A stretch of DNA of 64,000 bases from Plenodomus lindquistii (taxonomy: Eukaryota > Ascomycota > Dothideomycetes > Pleosporales > Leptosphaeriaceae): assembly GCA_025504975.1 (NCBI GenBank), contig JANUWI010000001.1, positions 124,001-188,000 on the forward strand, written 5' to 3'. Shown here piece after piece: positions 12,721 to 24,287 of the stretch. Position 1 is the first letter of the stretch, and the number at the start of each line of letters is the position of its first letter. The translations under genes were made by a program, and so were the position numbers. Below the pieces are notes generated by a model, which had not been told where the DNA came from, did not search any database, and was given only the letters and a program-made list of their open reading frames with translations.

Positions 12721-13956
12721 TCAGATCCTGGTATTGAGTTGGACAGCGTGCTGGCCAGCATCCGAGTCATTTCCTAGCCCCGCCCCGCCAACATGCGGTT
12801 CTCTGCGCTGTAAGTCAGACCGCGTACCACCGCTTTCAAGATCTTTCAAGCCGTGAATTTCTACAGCGGAAATGTTCCCGCTGTGCTTGCCGTACCGGTC
12901 AACACTGCTGAATCCGCGACTATGGAACTGGTATGTGCCATTCTTGGTGGTGCGTTGTCTCTGGGCCTTGGAGAATAGCACCTTCAGAGAGGGTATCGAT
13001 GCGCATAAGATGCCCATGTTGAGTTCGACCATGCTCCAGAGGTTCACGGGAACGCTGTCGTAGAAGGGGTCCTTTGACTCTGTATATATCCGGATCGAGT
13101 ACAGACGCACGATTGAAGCGATACAGCTAAAAACACCTAAACTGAAGATCCCAACGAGGGCCACCTTCTCACGAGTTGGTCGTTGGACCTTGAGCAAGGT
13201 GGTGATGGGAAGGATAAGAATCCATATATCAGCGAGGATGTTGACGCCACTTGTTGCTTGTGTTTGTTAATATTGTACACTGTCAAACATTCGATGGACC
13301 TACTATAGAATAGTGCGGTAGTATTGACACAGTGACCCTTTACTATTCCGGTGAAGTCCCACATCTTGTGTAATGGCACGCATTGAACCAAACAGCAGAC
13401 AACACAGACCACGCAAAACACGGCCAGAAAGTATATGGTAGCCTTGCACAGATGTTCGAATCGTTTGATTACAGCTGCGCCAATGTCAGACTTAGATACG
13501 CAGTCAACGTGATCTTGAGCTTACCAATGCGAAGGTAGAAGAGCAAAATGGAGATCTTGATCGCGTTGATTGAAACATAGTAAATGATTTCAATAGCCAA
13601 CGTAGTCTGCACTTGATTGACCATCTGCTTCGGCGTCAAAATGAGCCCACTGAGTCCCATGCCATTGGCTCGCATGACGAAAATGGCAACAAGATATGCG
13701 ATGATGAATATCTACGAGGTAAGCGAAACTCTCTAGGCGTCGAAGATTATCATACCAAAGCGCCGAACATAGTGCAGTCGTCCACGCCAAAGTTCCTCAC
13801 AATCGCAGCTCGTGCATAAATGCGGAGGATGACAACGACAGCTGGGATGTGTTAGCTACAATCCGGCTGATCAGTACGATCCTACTAACCTGAAAGTGCT
13901 GTGAGAGCCACAGCCACGCCTACACAGGCATCACGGTTGGTGAGATTCCCACTCAT
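12721..13956 (-). CDS. Fungal rhodopsin-fold integral membrane protein
   Basis: Five exons join in frame: 13956-13890, 13841-13756, 13711-13525, 13474-13304, 13256-12721 (348 aa). The four introns are 44-50 bp with GT-AG ends. The protein is highly hydrophobic and follows the fungal seven-helix rhodopsin-like family (often annotated as integral membrane protein or SAT4-type). The order seen is NRDACVGVAVAL, VVVILRIYARAAIVRNFGVDD, FYLRI, a Cys-rich helix (FCVVCVVCC), a loop with CVPLHKMWDF, NILADIWILILP, and a C-terminal soluble tail. The start ATG at 13956 precedes the usual family N-terminus, though an extra upstream exon cannot be ruled out. Members occur near secondary-metabolite genes and as orphan membrane proteins; no cluster enzymes are seen next to this one, so the role is unknown. 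Confidence 0.85.
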
Positions 13957-14846
13957 AACAGTGAGAATGACGGAAGCGAGTAGATCAGTGTTGAGATGAC
14001 TGAAGAGAATTTTTTTTGCTAAAGAGCAGTAAAGAAACAGGTCGACGCCAGCGCCGGTGAACTTGTAAAGGCGAGGCGTGAGAGCGCCTCTTTCCTATGA
14101 GAGAGGTCGGGCTATGCAGAAGCATAGTATAAGATTTGTAAACGAGGGATTCATCTCACGGATCCTGTTCCGTAGAGTTTGTACCATGCGAACGTCCGCA
14201 GGGGTATGACGGTGAACTTGTTACAAGTGACAATAGCCGATTGCTCCGAGACGGGTGGTTGGTCAAGATCTCGCGCGATGATTCTGGACGTATTACGCGA
14301 GCATTGACTATAGTTTCTCTGCAATGTGGGGCCGGGACGAGTTATTCCATGGAGGCGTAAGGCATTCTATACGCCATCATGCATCATTGAAATACCATCA
14401 CCTATAGCATGTTACTTTTACTAAACTCGCATGGTCGTCGCTGGGAAGACATGACGCTGCGGCTGCATTTTACATAAGTTGGCATGTTGGCAAGAAGTTT
14501 CGCAGCAATGAACGGGCGGGGCTCGGTGCTACATGTCAGCCTGAACACATATATGCAGTCAGCCGTATCACATGCCGCGGGGAGGTTGTTTTTCGCGAAG
14601 TGGAGGAAGGTTCACAACATGCGTATTTCGAAACACCAGCTCCAAGCAGTGGAGCGAAGAAGTACCGCAAATCGACTTGACACTAGGGAGGCCAAGATGC
14701 TGTTGAACTTGTGGTATCGAGATCCCACGAATTCGCTTCAGTGTAGGAGGACATACATACTTTGTATAGATTCAATATACGCCGTGCGACTCCTTGAGTG
14801 TATCGGGACCAGCGGTGAAGAGTATCAGGTGTCGCCTCATGACGAC
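13957..14846. other. Intergenic, nothing recognised
   Basis: This interval lies between the start of the rhodopsin-fold gene and the 3' end of the Nudix gene. One 128-codon frame (14484-14870, plus) overlaps the Nudix 3' end on the opposite strand and has no family signal. Confidence 0.5.
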
Positions 14847-15696
14847 CTAATAGAGCTTCCAACGTTTTGAGAATTCTATGCCTTCGGCGAGTGTGCCAAC
14901 CCTCGCGTCAATAGCATAGCCCTCTCGCTCGAACTTGATACACTCGTCCCATAAGTCCTTGAGAGGTACTGAAAAGGTTTCGATGAACTCGTTGTCCTCG
15001 AGCTCAGGCTGGGGGTTCTGATTCTCAGGGCGAGAGAGATCGACCGTCACGTGAATCATACGCAGGTTGGTGTTACAGAAGCCAGGATCTGAGCTACATC
15101 AGCGACCCAGAGTCCTACTTTCTTTTGCAAGTCAAAGGGGCCTCCGGATACTTACCGTTGAACATGACTGGCGTGACTTGAAACGTCCGGTCGGATACGA
15201 TCTCGCCGATATAGCCAGTCTCCTCTTTCAACTCGCGTACAGCGCATTGCTCTGGAGTCTCATTTGGGTCCATAAGGCCTGCGGGCACCTCAATGACAGT
15301 CGCATTGACTGGTGGACGCCATTGTTTCTGCAGGACAATGCGGGGTACGTCATCTGCCTTTGCTGGATCTTGCAGTATGGCTGCAACACCAACACCATCA
15401 ATATCGCAACCTCTCGGACGTGTGAGGCGTTCACCGTGTTCCCATGTACGTTCCACTCCTCCAGGATCGGAATAGGTAGTCCTTGATGCGGTCAACGAAT
15501 GCGCCCACCCGGGCGCTTGAGCACAGTGCGAAAATGTAACACCGCATGCTTACTTCACCAGGGTAGCCCATTTGGCGTCCTTGTTTTCCTACAGCCGTTA
15601 GTAAGTGCTCATGCTCTAGACGAATCACGAGCTTGCCAGAGGCTCCGTCTTGATGATCTTTGACGGCTGATCAGACGCTCTACTTGAGGATACCAT
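14847..15696 (-). CDS. Nudix ADP-ribose pyrophosphatase (YSA1-type)
   Basis: Four exons: 15696-15637, 15588-15554, 15481-15156, 15088-14847 (220 aa). The enzyme hydrolyses ADP-ribose and related ADP-sugars to AMP and sugar phosphate in the cytosol. The Nudix box is complete: G-x5-E-x7-RE-x2-EE-x-G, from GLMDPNE to REL-KEETGY. The family hallmarks TRP-RGCDIDGVGV, WRPPVNATVIE-PAG and HVTVDL are also present. Intron 1 (15636-15589, 48 bp) begins with GC (CTG|GCAAGC) and ends at TAG after a TACTAAC branch site. Only this GC-AG splice gives the expected EPL-ENKDAKWATL-VKTTYSD start; the nearby GT donor throws the frame. The other introns are 72 and 67 bp GT-AG. The 220-aa length fits the family. 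Confidence 0.92.
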
Positions 15697-16827
15697 ATTG
15701 GGTGCCGTGATGGACTTGCAGTGCAGTTCTATCGCGAGATTGTGCTCGCGTCCTCGCGTGGGGGTGGATGGGTGGATGGGTAGCTGGCGATGATCCGTAG
15801 ACCCTGATGACGCCCAACATCGTGGCTTCTTGGCAACACATCCATTGCGCCCTCGTGACTGCCTCCAATATTTGCACCACACTTCTTTACCTCAACATCC
15901 TGTCCACAAAGTTGCATCTCCTGCGCTTATATGAGTCGCTTCTTGGGAAAACGGGACACGAAAAATACATCTAGAAACGGGTGAGTGACACGAGCGATCA
16001 GCAGACACATCGCTTACATCATGAACGTGCGGGCGAAGGACTGTCCCAAAGAGCTTTTCCATGCATGAAGATGCAGCCACCGGCGCCAGGCGAGACACCA
16101 AAGCGCGTGGCGGCGCTGTCACTGCAAGCCACTTCGTTGTCAACGGTCAACCTCCCTGAGCCGCATTAACGCGCAGAAACGGCTGTGGGGCCTCAATTCT
16201 AAAATCAATATTGTACTTTGGCCGTTGATACTAATCTTTTCCAGGCGCTCACCCTTTAGGAGGCAAAAGCCAACGCTCATGGATTCACCATGGGCATATT
16301 CCTTCGGCCATGAGAACATTCTAATTGCGGCTACGAATCTACTTTGCAACTTTCGGCGCGTAATAAGTGTCGAGTCCTCGCAAGCTCCCAGCGGGCAGGT
16401 GGATCGAGTGTACACACTAACCTGCCGCAGTGCACAGGCGTGGCGCCTGTAGCCTACCGAAATCTTCGATCATGCTCCGCGGGGAAGTTGCGCCCTGCTG
16501 AGGCCGCATGAATCGAACGCCGCGTGCATGATTGCCGGTACAAGATCAGGATTTATTATCTTGAGTCAAGATGTGGCGACGCACCACAAAGTTTCACACG
16601 GGCACGACCGAGCAAAACCTGACGAGTGAGCTGTGAGGTGGAAAGTCTCGAGGCGATTCCGGAGTCAGAGGCGCTGGCTGGTTGTTTCGTTTTGACGGAA
16701 GTCAGCCTGTTCCCATCGTGGTGCGACAAGCTGCCGCATCCCTCGCGGTGACAGGCTGAGTCTGTCGTACAGCACATGTGCGAACCTGCAGCTGCGACAT
16801 CGCTTACAATCCGGCCTTGATGGACGC
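15697..16827. other. Intergenic, nothing recognised
   Basis: This is the upstream region of the Nudix gene plus further gene-poor DNA. Only short overlapping frames on both strands are seen. Confidence 0.5.
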
Positions 16828-16862
16828 CTCAACCGTTAGGACTCAACCGTTAGGACTCAACG
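16828..16862. repeat. Short tandem repeat, 14-bp unit
   Basis: The unit ctcaaccgttagga occurs about 2.5 times head to tail, ending ctcaacggt. The ends form an imperfect palindrome (aaccgtt/aacggt). Confidence 0.7.
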
Positions 16863-17976
16863 GTCTTTTGGCTAGCAATAAGACAGCGGAAGGACCTCGG
16901 GAAATACCCTTCGCGTCATCTCCAAGAGCGCCGCAAAGTCTTGTCGCTAAACTACTGTGTACGTGCTGATCCCTTTTCGAGCTGAATGTGGGCTGCGCGC
17001 CTTATCCCCATGCCCCTGCCAAGCACGGCGCTACGGATCGCTGGGCTTTTTTTCGAGTTGTCGAGCTTGCCTGCTCGTGTTCCTGCATACACCCCCGCTC
17101 CGCTCAGGGATGGGGCGGGATCAAGAGCGAATCATGTCTGTGTCAGCCGTGAAACGGCATGGTTCGACTGGCTGGCGCTCGCCACAACAATCTGGATAAG
17201 TGGCTACGAAGGGTCGCGATGCGCCTCTCTGAGTCTTGTTCACGGCAAAATAGCAATGGTAGCAACAAAGGTGCTATTTTCTGGTGCAAGAGGCGTCGCT
17301 GACTACGACGCGTAGATCCAAAGTTCTCGAACCCTCGGTCAAATATGGAGCACGACCTCAATGGGAGTCTTTCGAGCACAGACAGAGACGCAGGGCTGCC
17401 TTCGCATGGGCTTGCCGGAAGACCCACGTTTGGAGACATGACCATGACTGAAAGGGGTAGCGCCATCAGATGGTCTTCCTATTTTGGTAGCGTGCGCTCG
17501 TTGGCTACGCATGATTGGCGCAAACGTTGCTATATCGACTGGCATTGCGATCCGGGCTATCACTCCGCTTTTAGATTCTAAGCAGACGTGCCGACACCCT
17601 ACGGATAGCGCGAGTGAGAAGGAGCCAGAGCGCGCTTGTCGGAGCGAGCCTCATGTATCCCTCGTCCCTCGCAGTTTACTTCAGCCTCTTCTGGTTTCCG
17701 CGTGTTCGACCTCCAAATCACTCATTACAGTGTGTCTCGCGCACACGTCCTCTCGTTTGATATATTATCGCGCTGTCTACGTCGTACTTGCCTAATCGCC
17801 TTTACCCGACCCTAATCTTTCCGAGAGTGCAGCTCGGTCACATCGTATATCTCGAATCACTGTGGATTCAGACCAACGGAAGCCTTGAGAAATCCTGAGG
17901 AGCACCTTGCTCTCGCCCTCCTTTCGCTTTTCACCTTCTTTCTGCTCGAGCCTAGTCAGAGCATCTCATCACAGCC
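16863..17976. other. Intergenic / upstream region
   Basis: This is gene-poor DNA leading to the start codon at 17977. The last few hundred bases are pyrimidine-rich (for example 17760-17970), as is usual for fungal promoters. No convincing coding frame was seen. Confidence 0.45.
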
Positions 17977-19337
17977 ATGGGTGCCGATAACTGGTTTGGC
18001 GACTTGCAATTGGCGTACAAATATATGTGAGAACCACCAGCACTAGGACTCTGGCGGAAACTGTGGACTGACCTGTTTAGCATCGTTTTCTTGGGACTGC
18101 TCTTCCTAACCATCCTCGCCGGAGCAATCAAAGTACTCTTTGACCGCAACAAGTAGGTCATCCGGGAAGAATACCATGTGCTCGGAAATTAACACAGTCT
18201 TAGGTTGAAGAAGGCAAAGGCGGCAGAGCTTGAGGCGGGCCCCAAGGAAGATACGGTCGAGCTTAATCAACGGGAAAAGGATGAGGGAGACCTGTTTGGT
18301 GTCCGGGCTATCGAGGCTGGATTCTACGCTGGTGTCGCCCAGTCGCGCCCAACGTCAAGAGCTGGATCGGTCGTGAGCGTCAATCACCCAGGAATGAGCA
18401 CCAGTACATTAGTCGGGGGCAGTGTCAGCTCTCCATTGATGAAGGGCCAAACAAACAACAACAGCAGCGTCCTCAGCCTGAACCTTGGCGGCAACGATGG
18501 CAACTCGTCACAGAGAGCTCCTTCGCCGGGGACAAAGCTCCGCCCTTCAGACGCTGAACTTAATGGAAGACGACACCACGGCGCGGTTGATATGTCTCTT
18601 CAGGTTCCACCATCTCCCGGTCAGGCTCCCCAACATCAAACTTTTAGCGGCTCTGACAGTGAGAGCGACGGCTTCACGTCCCCCCGATCCTTGTCCCCTT
18701 CTGCCGACCAGCATTATATACCATCGGCGCCAAGGGATCCTCCGACTGTGAGACTGCCAACGATTCCCACATCAGCGCTGCGGAAAGACTCGCGATCTCC
18801 TTCGCCCGAGTCTGCTAACCCCCATGTGCGGGTCTACCAGCCCAGTAGGTAGTCTTCTCGCGAAGCGGTTGTTTATTGTTCTTTTTGTATTTTTAGCACA
18901 TGAAATAGATATATGGAGCAAACCTGACAGTTGGTAAAGACAGTGAGGTTGCGCAGTCGACAGCTCCACAGCTACAAGTCCGGGCTTACTCGGCAAGCCA
19001 TGAGGGAGACGCCAGCGAGCAGCATTTACCGTACAGCAACGGGTACCGGCTAAGCATCATCCAAACGTATCAGAGACATGCAGATCGCTCGGCATCCACG
19101 GCATCCACTGATACTAACGAGCACTCATCAAGCAACAGTTATGGGCGCACATTAGCCATTTTGTCCACGGACAAGGATGGTGAGCGACGACCACGCCAGT
19201 CGAGCTCCAGCTCTCATCTGGCTCCAAGCTCGTCGTCTGCTCTCGAGCCTGGATCGCTCAATGACTCGCGGCTGAGTGAGTTTTACGAAGCTTACTATCG
19301 TAACTCGCAGACGATCCCTGCCCAAGATGCCGACTGA
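17977..19337 (+). CDS. Single-pass membrane protein, unknown function
   Basis: Four exons: 17977-18026, 18081-18152, 18204-18844, 18931-19337 (389 aa), with introns of 54, 51 and 86 bp. A short N-terminus (MGADNWFGDLQLAYKY) leads into one membrane helix (IIVFLGLLFLTILAGAIKVLF), then a basic stop-transfer segment and a long Ser/Pro-rich, low-complexity cytosolic tail containing EAGFYAGVAQSRPTSRAGS. This looks like a conserved Pleosporales protein with no known domain; I do not recognise a function. The open frame ends with TGA at 19335-19337, but the same frame continues protein-like for about 20 codons (GPTMERQSTIIEVDSPTFLPP). After a one-base shift it reads IPQDTPQPGAALE and stops at 19441, which looks like the original C-terminus. 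The annotated end may therefore be a recent truncation. Confidence 0.72.
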
Positions 19338-19441
19338 GGGCCAACTATGGAGAGGCAGTCGACGATCATTGAAGTGGACTCGCCCACGTTCTTGCCGCCA
19401 TTCCCCAAGACACACCGCAGCCGGGAGCCGCCTTGGAGTGA

Positions 19442-20466
19442 TGTCGATTTTAGCTGCAAAACGGTTCTCGCCCAACGAGACGGACACTGCAAGTCTCGGT
19501 GGTTTTCAATCTGCCGAGAAGTCAGGTACTCTGGCTTCTCAGTCTTGCATCAACATTAACCTATCCCCCTCAAGTCGCGGCCTCGACCAGTATTCACGTG
19601 GCGATTTTCGCGGAGTCTGGACATGTTTACACTATTTCACGACTTTGGCTATACGCACCGAAGAGACAGGCTACCGCGAGGACGCGAGGGACGGCTTGGG
19701 AGGACTTCCCTGGGAGGATATGGACGAGGCACAGTGATACGATTACGAGGCGGATAGTGCTGACCAGGCCAAAGTCAGGCCGGCCAAACAAGTTACGACG
19801 ACACGTTTCTCTTGTACCAATACTACCAGCATTAAGTAGTACATATACTCTAGACATTGCGTGTTTAGTCTCGTAAATTTTATTATACCACATGCCGCGA
19901 GGTGTGTGTGGTATCGCTCATGGAGCTGTCGGAATATTGCTTTACGGAGCCAAATATCATGCTACGGTGAAAATACGAATAACCAATATCTGTAAAACAA
20001 AACAAAAAAAAAGGTAAAAGGAGGATGCCGGACTAACGTACTATGGCTGCAGGTACATATGTGAGGGGCCACTTGTGTAGGAGTCACGCAGGTACAATTC
20101 GACAGTCGGCCAATGACACGACGCCAATAGCTGCATCATGGTTCGCTGCAGCAAAGCAGGCAACGCAGAAGCATAGAATGCAACTGGCGACAGCCATGAC
20201 AGAACCGACCGACCATGGTTCGATGTGCCTGGCAACATGTGAAGAAATTGGCAGGATGAAGCGACTTTCACGCCACCCCAGGCCATGGACGATGAGGCGG
20301 GAGGTACCCCTGGCAAAACAAGCCTCACCGCCTGGCGATTGCAGGGCTCTAGACGGCTGGTTTAAGATCGCAGCGTCGCCACCCACCCGCCGAATCTAGA
20401 TAGGGAAGATTGAAGCAAAGCAGACCCTGAATCTTATTCCCACTTTGCTTTTCTCCAAGCACGGGA
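19442..20466. other. Intergenic, includes squalene epoxidase promoter
   Basis: No supportable gene is seen. A frame around 19440-19560 looks mildly protein-like (AAKRFSPNETDTASL), but it lacks a start and continuation. An A-rich run lies at about 19995-20015. The last few hundred bases presumably include the promoter of the squalene epoxidase gene. Confidence 0.45.
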
Positions 20467-22107
20467 ATGTATTGGAGTAACAGTACCGCCGACATGCTGA
20501 CCATGTTTTCTGGAACCAAGATTACGGCGCTCCCGCCTGGCGTCAATGCGTCGCCGTCTTCGCAGCTGCGCGCGAGGGGCGCCTCAACACCCGCCGCGCC
20601 CACGGCCGAATCAATACACACAGCCGACTACCAGGAGCGGAGGCGGCGAGAGCACCATGAAGCCGACATTGTCATTGTGGGCGCGGGCATTGTCGGGTGC
20701 GCGGCCGCCGTCGCATTTGGCAAGCAGGGCCGGAGCGTCGTGCTGCTGGAGAAGAGCCTCAAGGAGCCCGACAGGATTGTGGGCGAGCTTCTGCAGCCCA
20801 GCGGTGTGAATGCGCTGGAGAAGCTGGGCATGCGGGGTACGTTCACTGCCACTGCCGCATTGGGCTGTGCAGATATGCCGGGCGTCGACTGACAAGACCC
20901 CCCAGACTGCCTCGACGGCATTGACGCCATTCCCTGCTACGGCTACGACGTCTCGTACTACACCGAACCCGTCCACATTCCCTACCCCGAGAACCTCGTC
21001 ACATCGGCGCCCTCGAAGCCCCCAGAGGGTCGCTCCTTCCACCACGGCCGCTTCATCTCCAAGCTGCGCGCAAAGGCCGCCTCGACGCCAAACGTCACAG
21101 TCGTCGAGACCACCGTCATCGACACGGTCCAGTCCGAGCACAACGGCCAGGTCGTCGGCGTGCAATGCCACACCGCCGGCAAGCTCGACTTCTACTTTGG
21201 CGCCCTCACCCTCGTCGCCGACGGCTACGCCTCCAAATTCCGCAAACAATACCTCCCCTACCAGCCCCAAGTCCGCTCCAAGTTCTGGGGCCTCGAAATG
21301 ATCGACGCTCAACTCCCCCGCCCAAACCACGGCCATGTCATCCTCACCGACGCACCCCCCATCCTCATCTACCAAATCGGCACGCACGAGACACGCATCC
21401 TCGTCGACATCCCCGAGGGCCTCCCCTCGGCCAGCCCAAAAGCCGGCGGCGTAAAAAACCACATGCTCAACGTCGCGCTCCCCAACCTCCCCGAATGCAC
21501 CCGCCCCGCCTTCCGCCGCGCCATCGAAGCCGGAAAACTGCGCTCAATGCCAAACTCCTTCCTCCCACCTGCCACGCAAAAACAAGCCGGCCTAGTCATG
21601 CTCGGCGACGCAATGAACATGCGCCACCCCCTCACCGGCGGCGGCATGACTGTCGCCTTCAACGACGTAGTCACGCTATCCACCCTCCTCTCCCCAGAAA
21701 ACTGCCCCTCGCTCGAAGACAGCTCTGCCGTTCTCCGCGCCCTGTCCACATTCCACTGGCAGCGCAAAAACGGCTCCAGCGTCATCAACATCCTCGCCAT
21801 GGCACTCTACTCGCTCTTCGCAGCAGACAACGCCTACCTCACCATGCTCAAAGTCGGCTGTTTCAAATACTTCAAGCTTGGTGGTGCGCGCGTCAGCGAA
21901 CCGTGTGGCATGTTGAGTGGTCTGATTACCAATCCGTGGATGTTGGTGTATCATTTTTTTAGTGTGGCGTTTTATGCCATTTGGTGTCGGTTGCTGGATG
22001 TCGGGGTTTGGAAGGCGCCGTGGGTGGTGGGGGTCGAGAGCGTTATGGTGGTTTTTACGGCCGCGAGGGTCATTGGGCCGTATTTGGTTTGGGAGGTTAG
22101 GAGGTAG
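20467..22107 (+). CDS. ERG1: Squalene epoxidase (squalene monooxygenase)
   Basis: Two exons, 20467-20836 and 20906-22107, are joined by a 69-bp intron (GGTACG...CCCCAG), giving 523 aa. The enzyme is an FAD-dependent monooxygenase of the ER membrane that converts squalene to 2,3-oxidosqualene in ergosterol synthesis; it is the target of allylamine antifungals. The FAD-binding GAGIVG (about residues 72-77), an Asp/Glu-rich LLEKSLKEPDRIVGELLQPSG block and the second FAD motif GDAMNMRHPLTGGGM are all present. The C-terminus has two hydrophobic helices (around NPWMLVYHFFSVAFYAIW and ESVMVVFTAARVIGPYLVW). The start is uncertain: ATGs also occur at residues 10 and 13, and the 60-aa leader before the FAD fold is low complexity. 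GC-rich wobble codons mark a strongly expressed gene. Confidence 0.94.
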
Positions 22108-22539
22108 TGGAGTGTGAACATGGAGAAGGGAAGGGGAAGAGAAGAGGGGGGGGGGGAATATAATGTTTATATTGAGGTTTTTGGGATCGATGCAGTGCTG
22201 CGGTGATAACGGGTGGGTGGGTGTGTACATGGGAATGGAAAATGGATATGAAAATAGGAATATGGGCGTTTTGCGCTTCACGAAAAATAAAGACGAGGAG
22301 AAGATGATAGTACAGTAAAAGTATAAGTAAGGTATAACGGCAAACCACTCCATTATGGGAGAGGCACAATTGTTAATGTAATCAATACCCGACATTCATC
22401 ATCAATCATCAACCATTCCCCCATTCCCCATCCATTCCTTGCAAGTCTCCAGCCAGCCATGCCAGCTACCCTCTTAACCCAACCAAGCCTCGACCCAAAT
22501 CGTCCTCAGTCTACATACCCAACTCGCACTACCAGTCGA
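22108..22539. other. Convergent 3' intergenic region
   Basis: This lies between the 3' ends of squalene epoxidase and the low-complexity secreted protein. It contains a G-run (about 22146-22157) and AT-rich sequence typical of fungal 3' ends. Confidence 0.45.
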
Positions 22540-22838
22540 TCACGCATATCCCGCCCCAGCAGCCCTCGACCTCAAACTCAGCAACTCCTCCCCCAATCTC
22601 CCCAACTCCTCTGCCTTGCCCAACGAAGAAGAAGAAGAAGAAGAAGAAGGACTCGTCACCACATCCCCAGTACGCGCAGGCCTGGTGGTGATTGCTACAT
22701 CACCCTGTACGCCCGTGGATCCAAGTAGCACACCCGTGTTCTGCGGCTGTTGTGCTAGGCGCGAGAGTAACCGGCGCGTCGACACCGTACCTATGTTCGT
22801 CGTCGTAGTTGTCGTCGTCGTCGTGATAATCTTGCTCG

Positions 22839-22906
<68 letters not shown>

Positions 22907-24287
22907 CGCTCGCCCTTCCCATTCCCAACCACTATTGAAGTATTCGCAGACGTGGAAGCAGAAGACGCAGACGCAGATGTAGATGTAGATGTAGACGTCG
23001 AACCAGAAGCAGAAGCAGAAGCAGAAGCAGAAGCAGAAGCCGTACCAAGAAACTCATGACTCCACCCCTGTAGCCCGGGATGATACAAATCCCCACTACC
23101 CCCCGCCGCATCCCTAGCCAACCCCCCGGGTGTAAACAGCGGTCTTGCAAACGCCAACAGTGTCGCGTACACCCAGCCTACAATCTCCCCCGTACGATTC
23201 GGATGCGTGAGTGCGTGCCATGTTGTGCTGTGGGAGTGCGGCGAGGGGTGGTATTTTGTATATGGCCAGTGAGGGGGCAGTTGTGTGAGGTACTGTGTTG
23301 GAATGGGAATGGGGAGGTGCGAGTATTCTCCTTGTCCTTGTCCTTCTCCGTCTGTAGCTGTAGTTGTAGCTGTGGCTGTGGCTGTGGCTGTGGCTGTGGT
23401 TGTGGCTGTGGTTGTGGTTGTGGCAGCGGGTACATTCGGGAGGGTAGTTACAGCTCCATGTAAAAACGTCGAAGTAAAAAAGGGCAAGGCGCTCATGATT
23501 GCTAGTAATCCCATGCCAGCAGGCGGTCTGACATGCTTCATGAAACTCAACATGCTGGTGAGAAATGCAACAAAGTCTGGTCCCGGGGCCGCTGGATCGC
23601 AGAACCACACTATGGTTTTGCGCATGCGGAAGGTAGGGAGCTTGGGATTGTAGATGCTTATCCCCGCTTGTTCCATGCAGAGGAGGCAGTTTGTGAGTGG
23701 GTATGCGGCGTCGGAGGGTTGGGGCGTGAGACGCATTCTGGAGTCTGGGTCAGCGGCTTTGTTTTCGGGTTGGGAAGGGGTACAAGGGCGCATAATATAA
23801 AAGGTACGGCCAGAAGTGGGGGAGAAGGGAAACATTACTGCTTGAATCCGCCCCAGGGACATATACACTCTGCGTACATGGCTGACTGGACTTTACTTGG
23901 GACTTGCAGACTCATGTGTAGGGATTGCTCGTAGCAGCTTGTGAGGTTGTTGAGGATGGAGGAGCAGTCTTTTGTGAGCCAGCATGCGTCTGTGGGGGTT
24001 TTGGCGGGTTCGGTGGTGGAGGTATATGGTGCTGCTGTGCTAGCTGGCGAAGTTGTTGTCGTTGTGATGCGGGGAGGAGTGACGGAAGTACTTGTCGTGC
24101 TTGGTGGCGGGAAGGAATAGATGGTTGTTCGTATGATTGAGTATATGGTTGAGATGATCGGATTGGGATCCGGTGCTGTCAAGTAGAAAGGAGTGGCAGG
24201 AGGTTGTGTTTTGAACCCAGGGTTAATTTGCTGGCCTAGGGCTGCCTTGACTGCCATTGTGAGAAGCGCGGGAGTGGCGGGCTTCAT
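22540..24287 (-). CDS. Putative secreted protein with long low-complexity tail
   Basis: Two exons, 24287-23839 and 23737-22540, are joined by a 101-bp intron whose only frame-keeping acceptor is CTCCAG|A, giving 548 aa. The N-terminus (MKPATPALLTMAVKAALG) looks like a short signal peptide. A Cys-bearing region follows (CWLTKDCSS, TSCYEQ, CICPWGG, NCLLCME, WFCDP), then a hydrophobic stretch. The tail is dominated by simple sequence: Thr/Ala alternation, Ser/Ala and Ser/Thr runs, about 20 consecutive Asp and a Thr run. These come from trinucleotide repeats in the DNA (for example the ATC/GAT array near 22846-22906). I recognise no domain. The Cys-rich N-terminal half is probably the functional part; the tail may be a disordered, wall-associated region. 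Further introns in the tail are possible. Confidence 0.6.
22843..22906. repeat. ATC trinucleotide microsatellite
   Basis: About 20 uninterrupted atc/tca units lie in the coding region of the low-complexity secreted protein and are read on the minus strand as a poly-aspartate run. Unit-length changes would keep frame, so copy number probably varies between isolates. Confidence 0.9.

Noticed and set aside
22842..22906. The ATC array considered as a CRISPR-like or satellite array
   Set aside because: It is a pure trinucleotide run with no spacers and is read through in a coding frame; it is a microsatellite.
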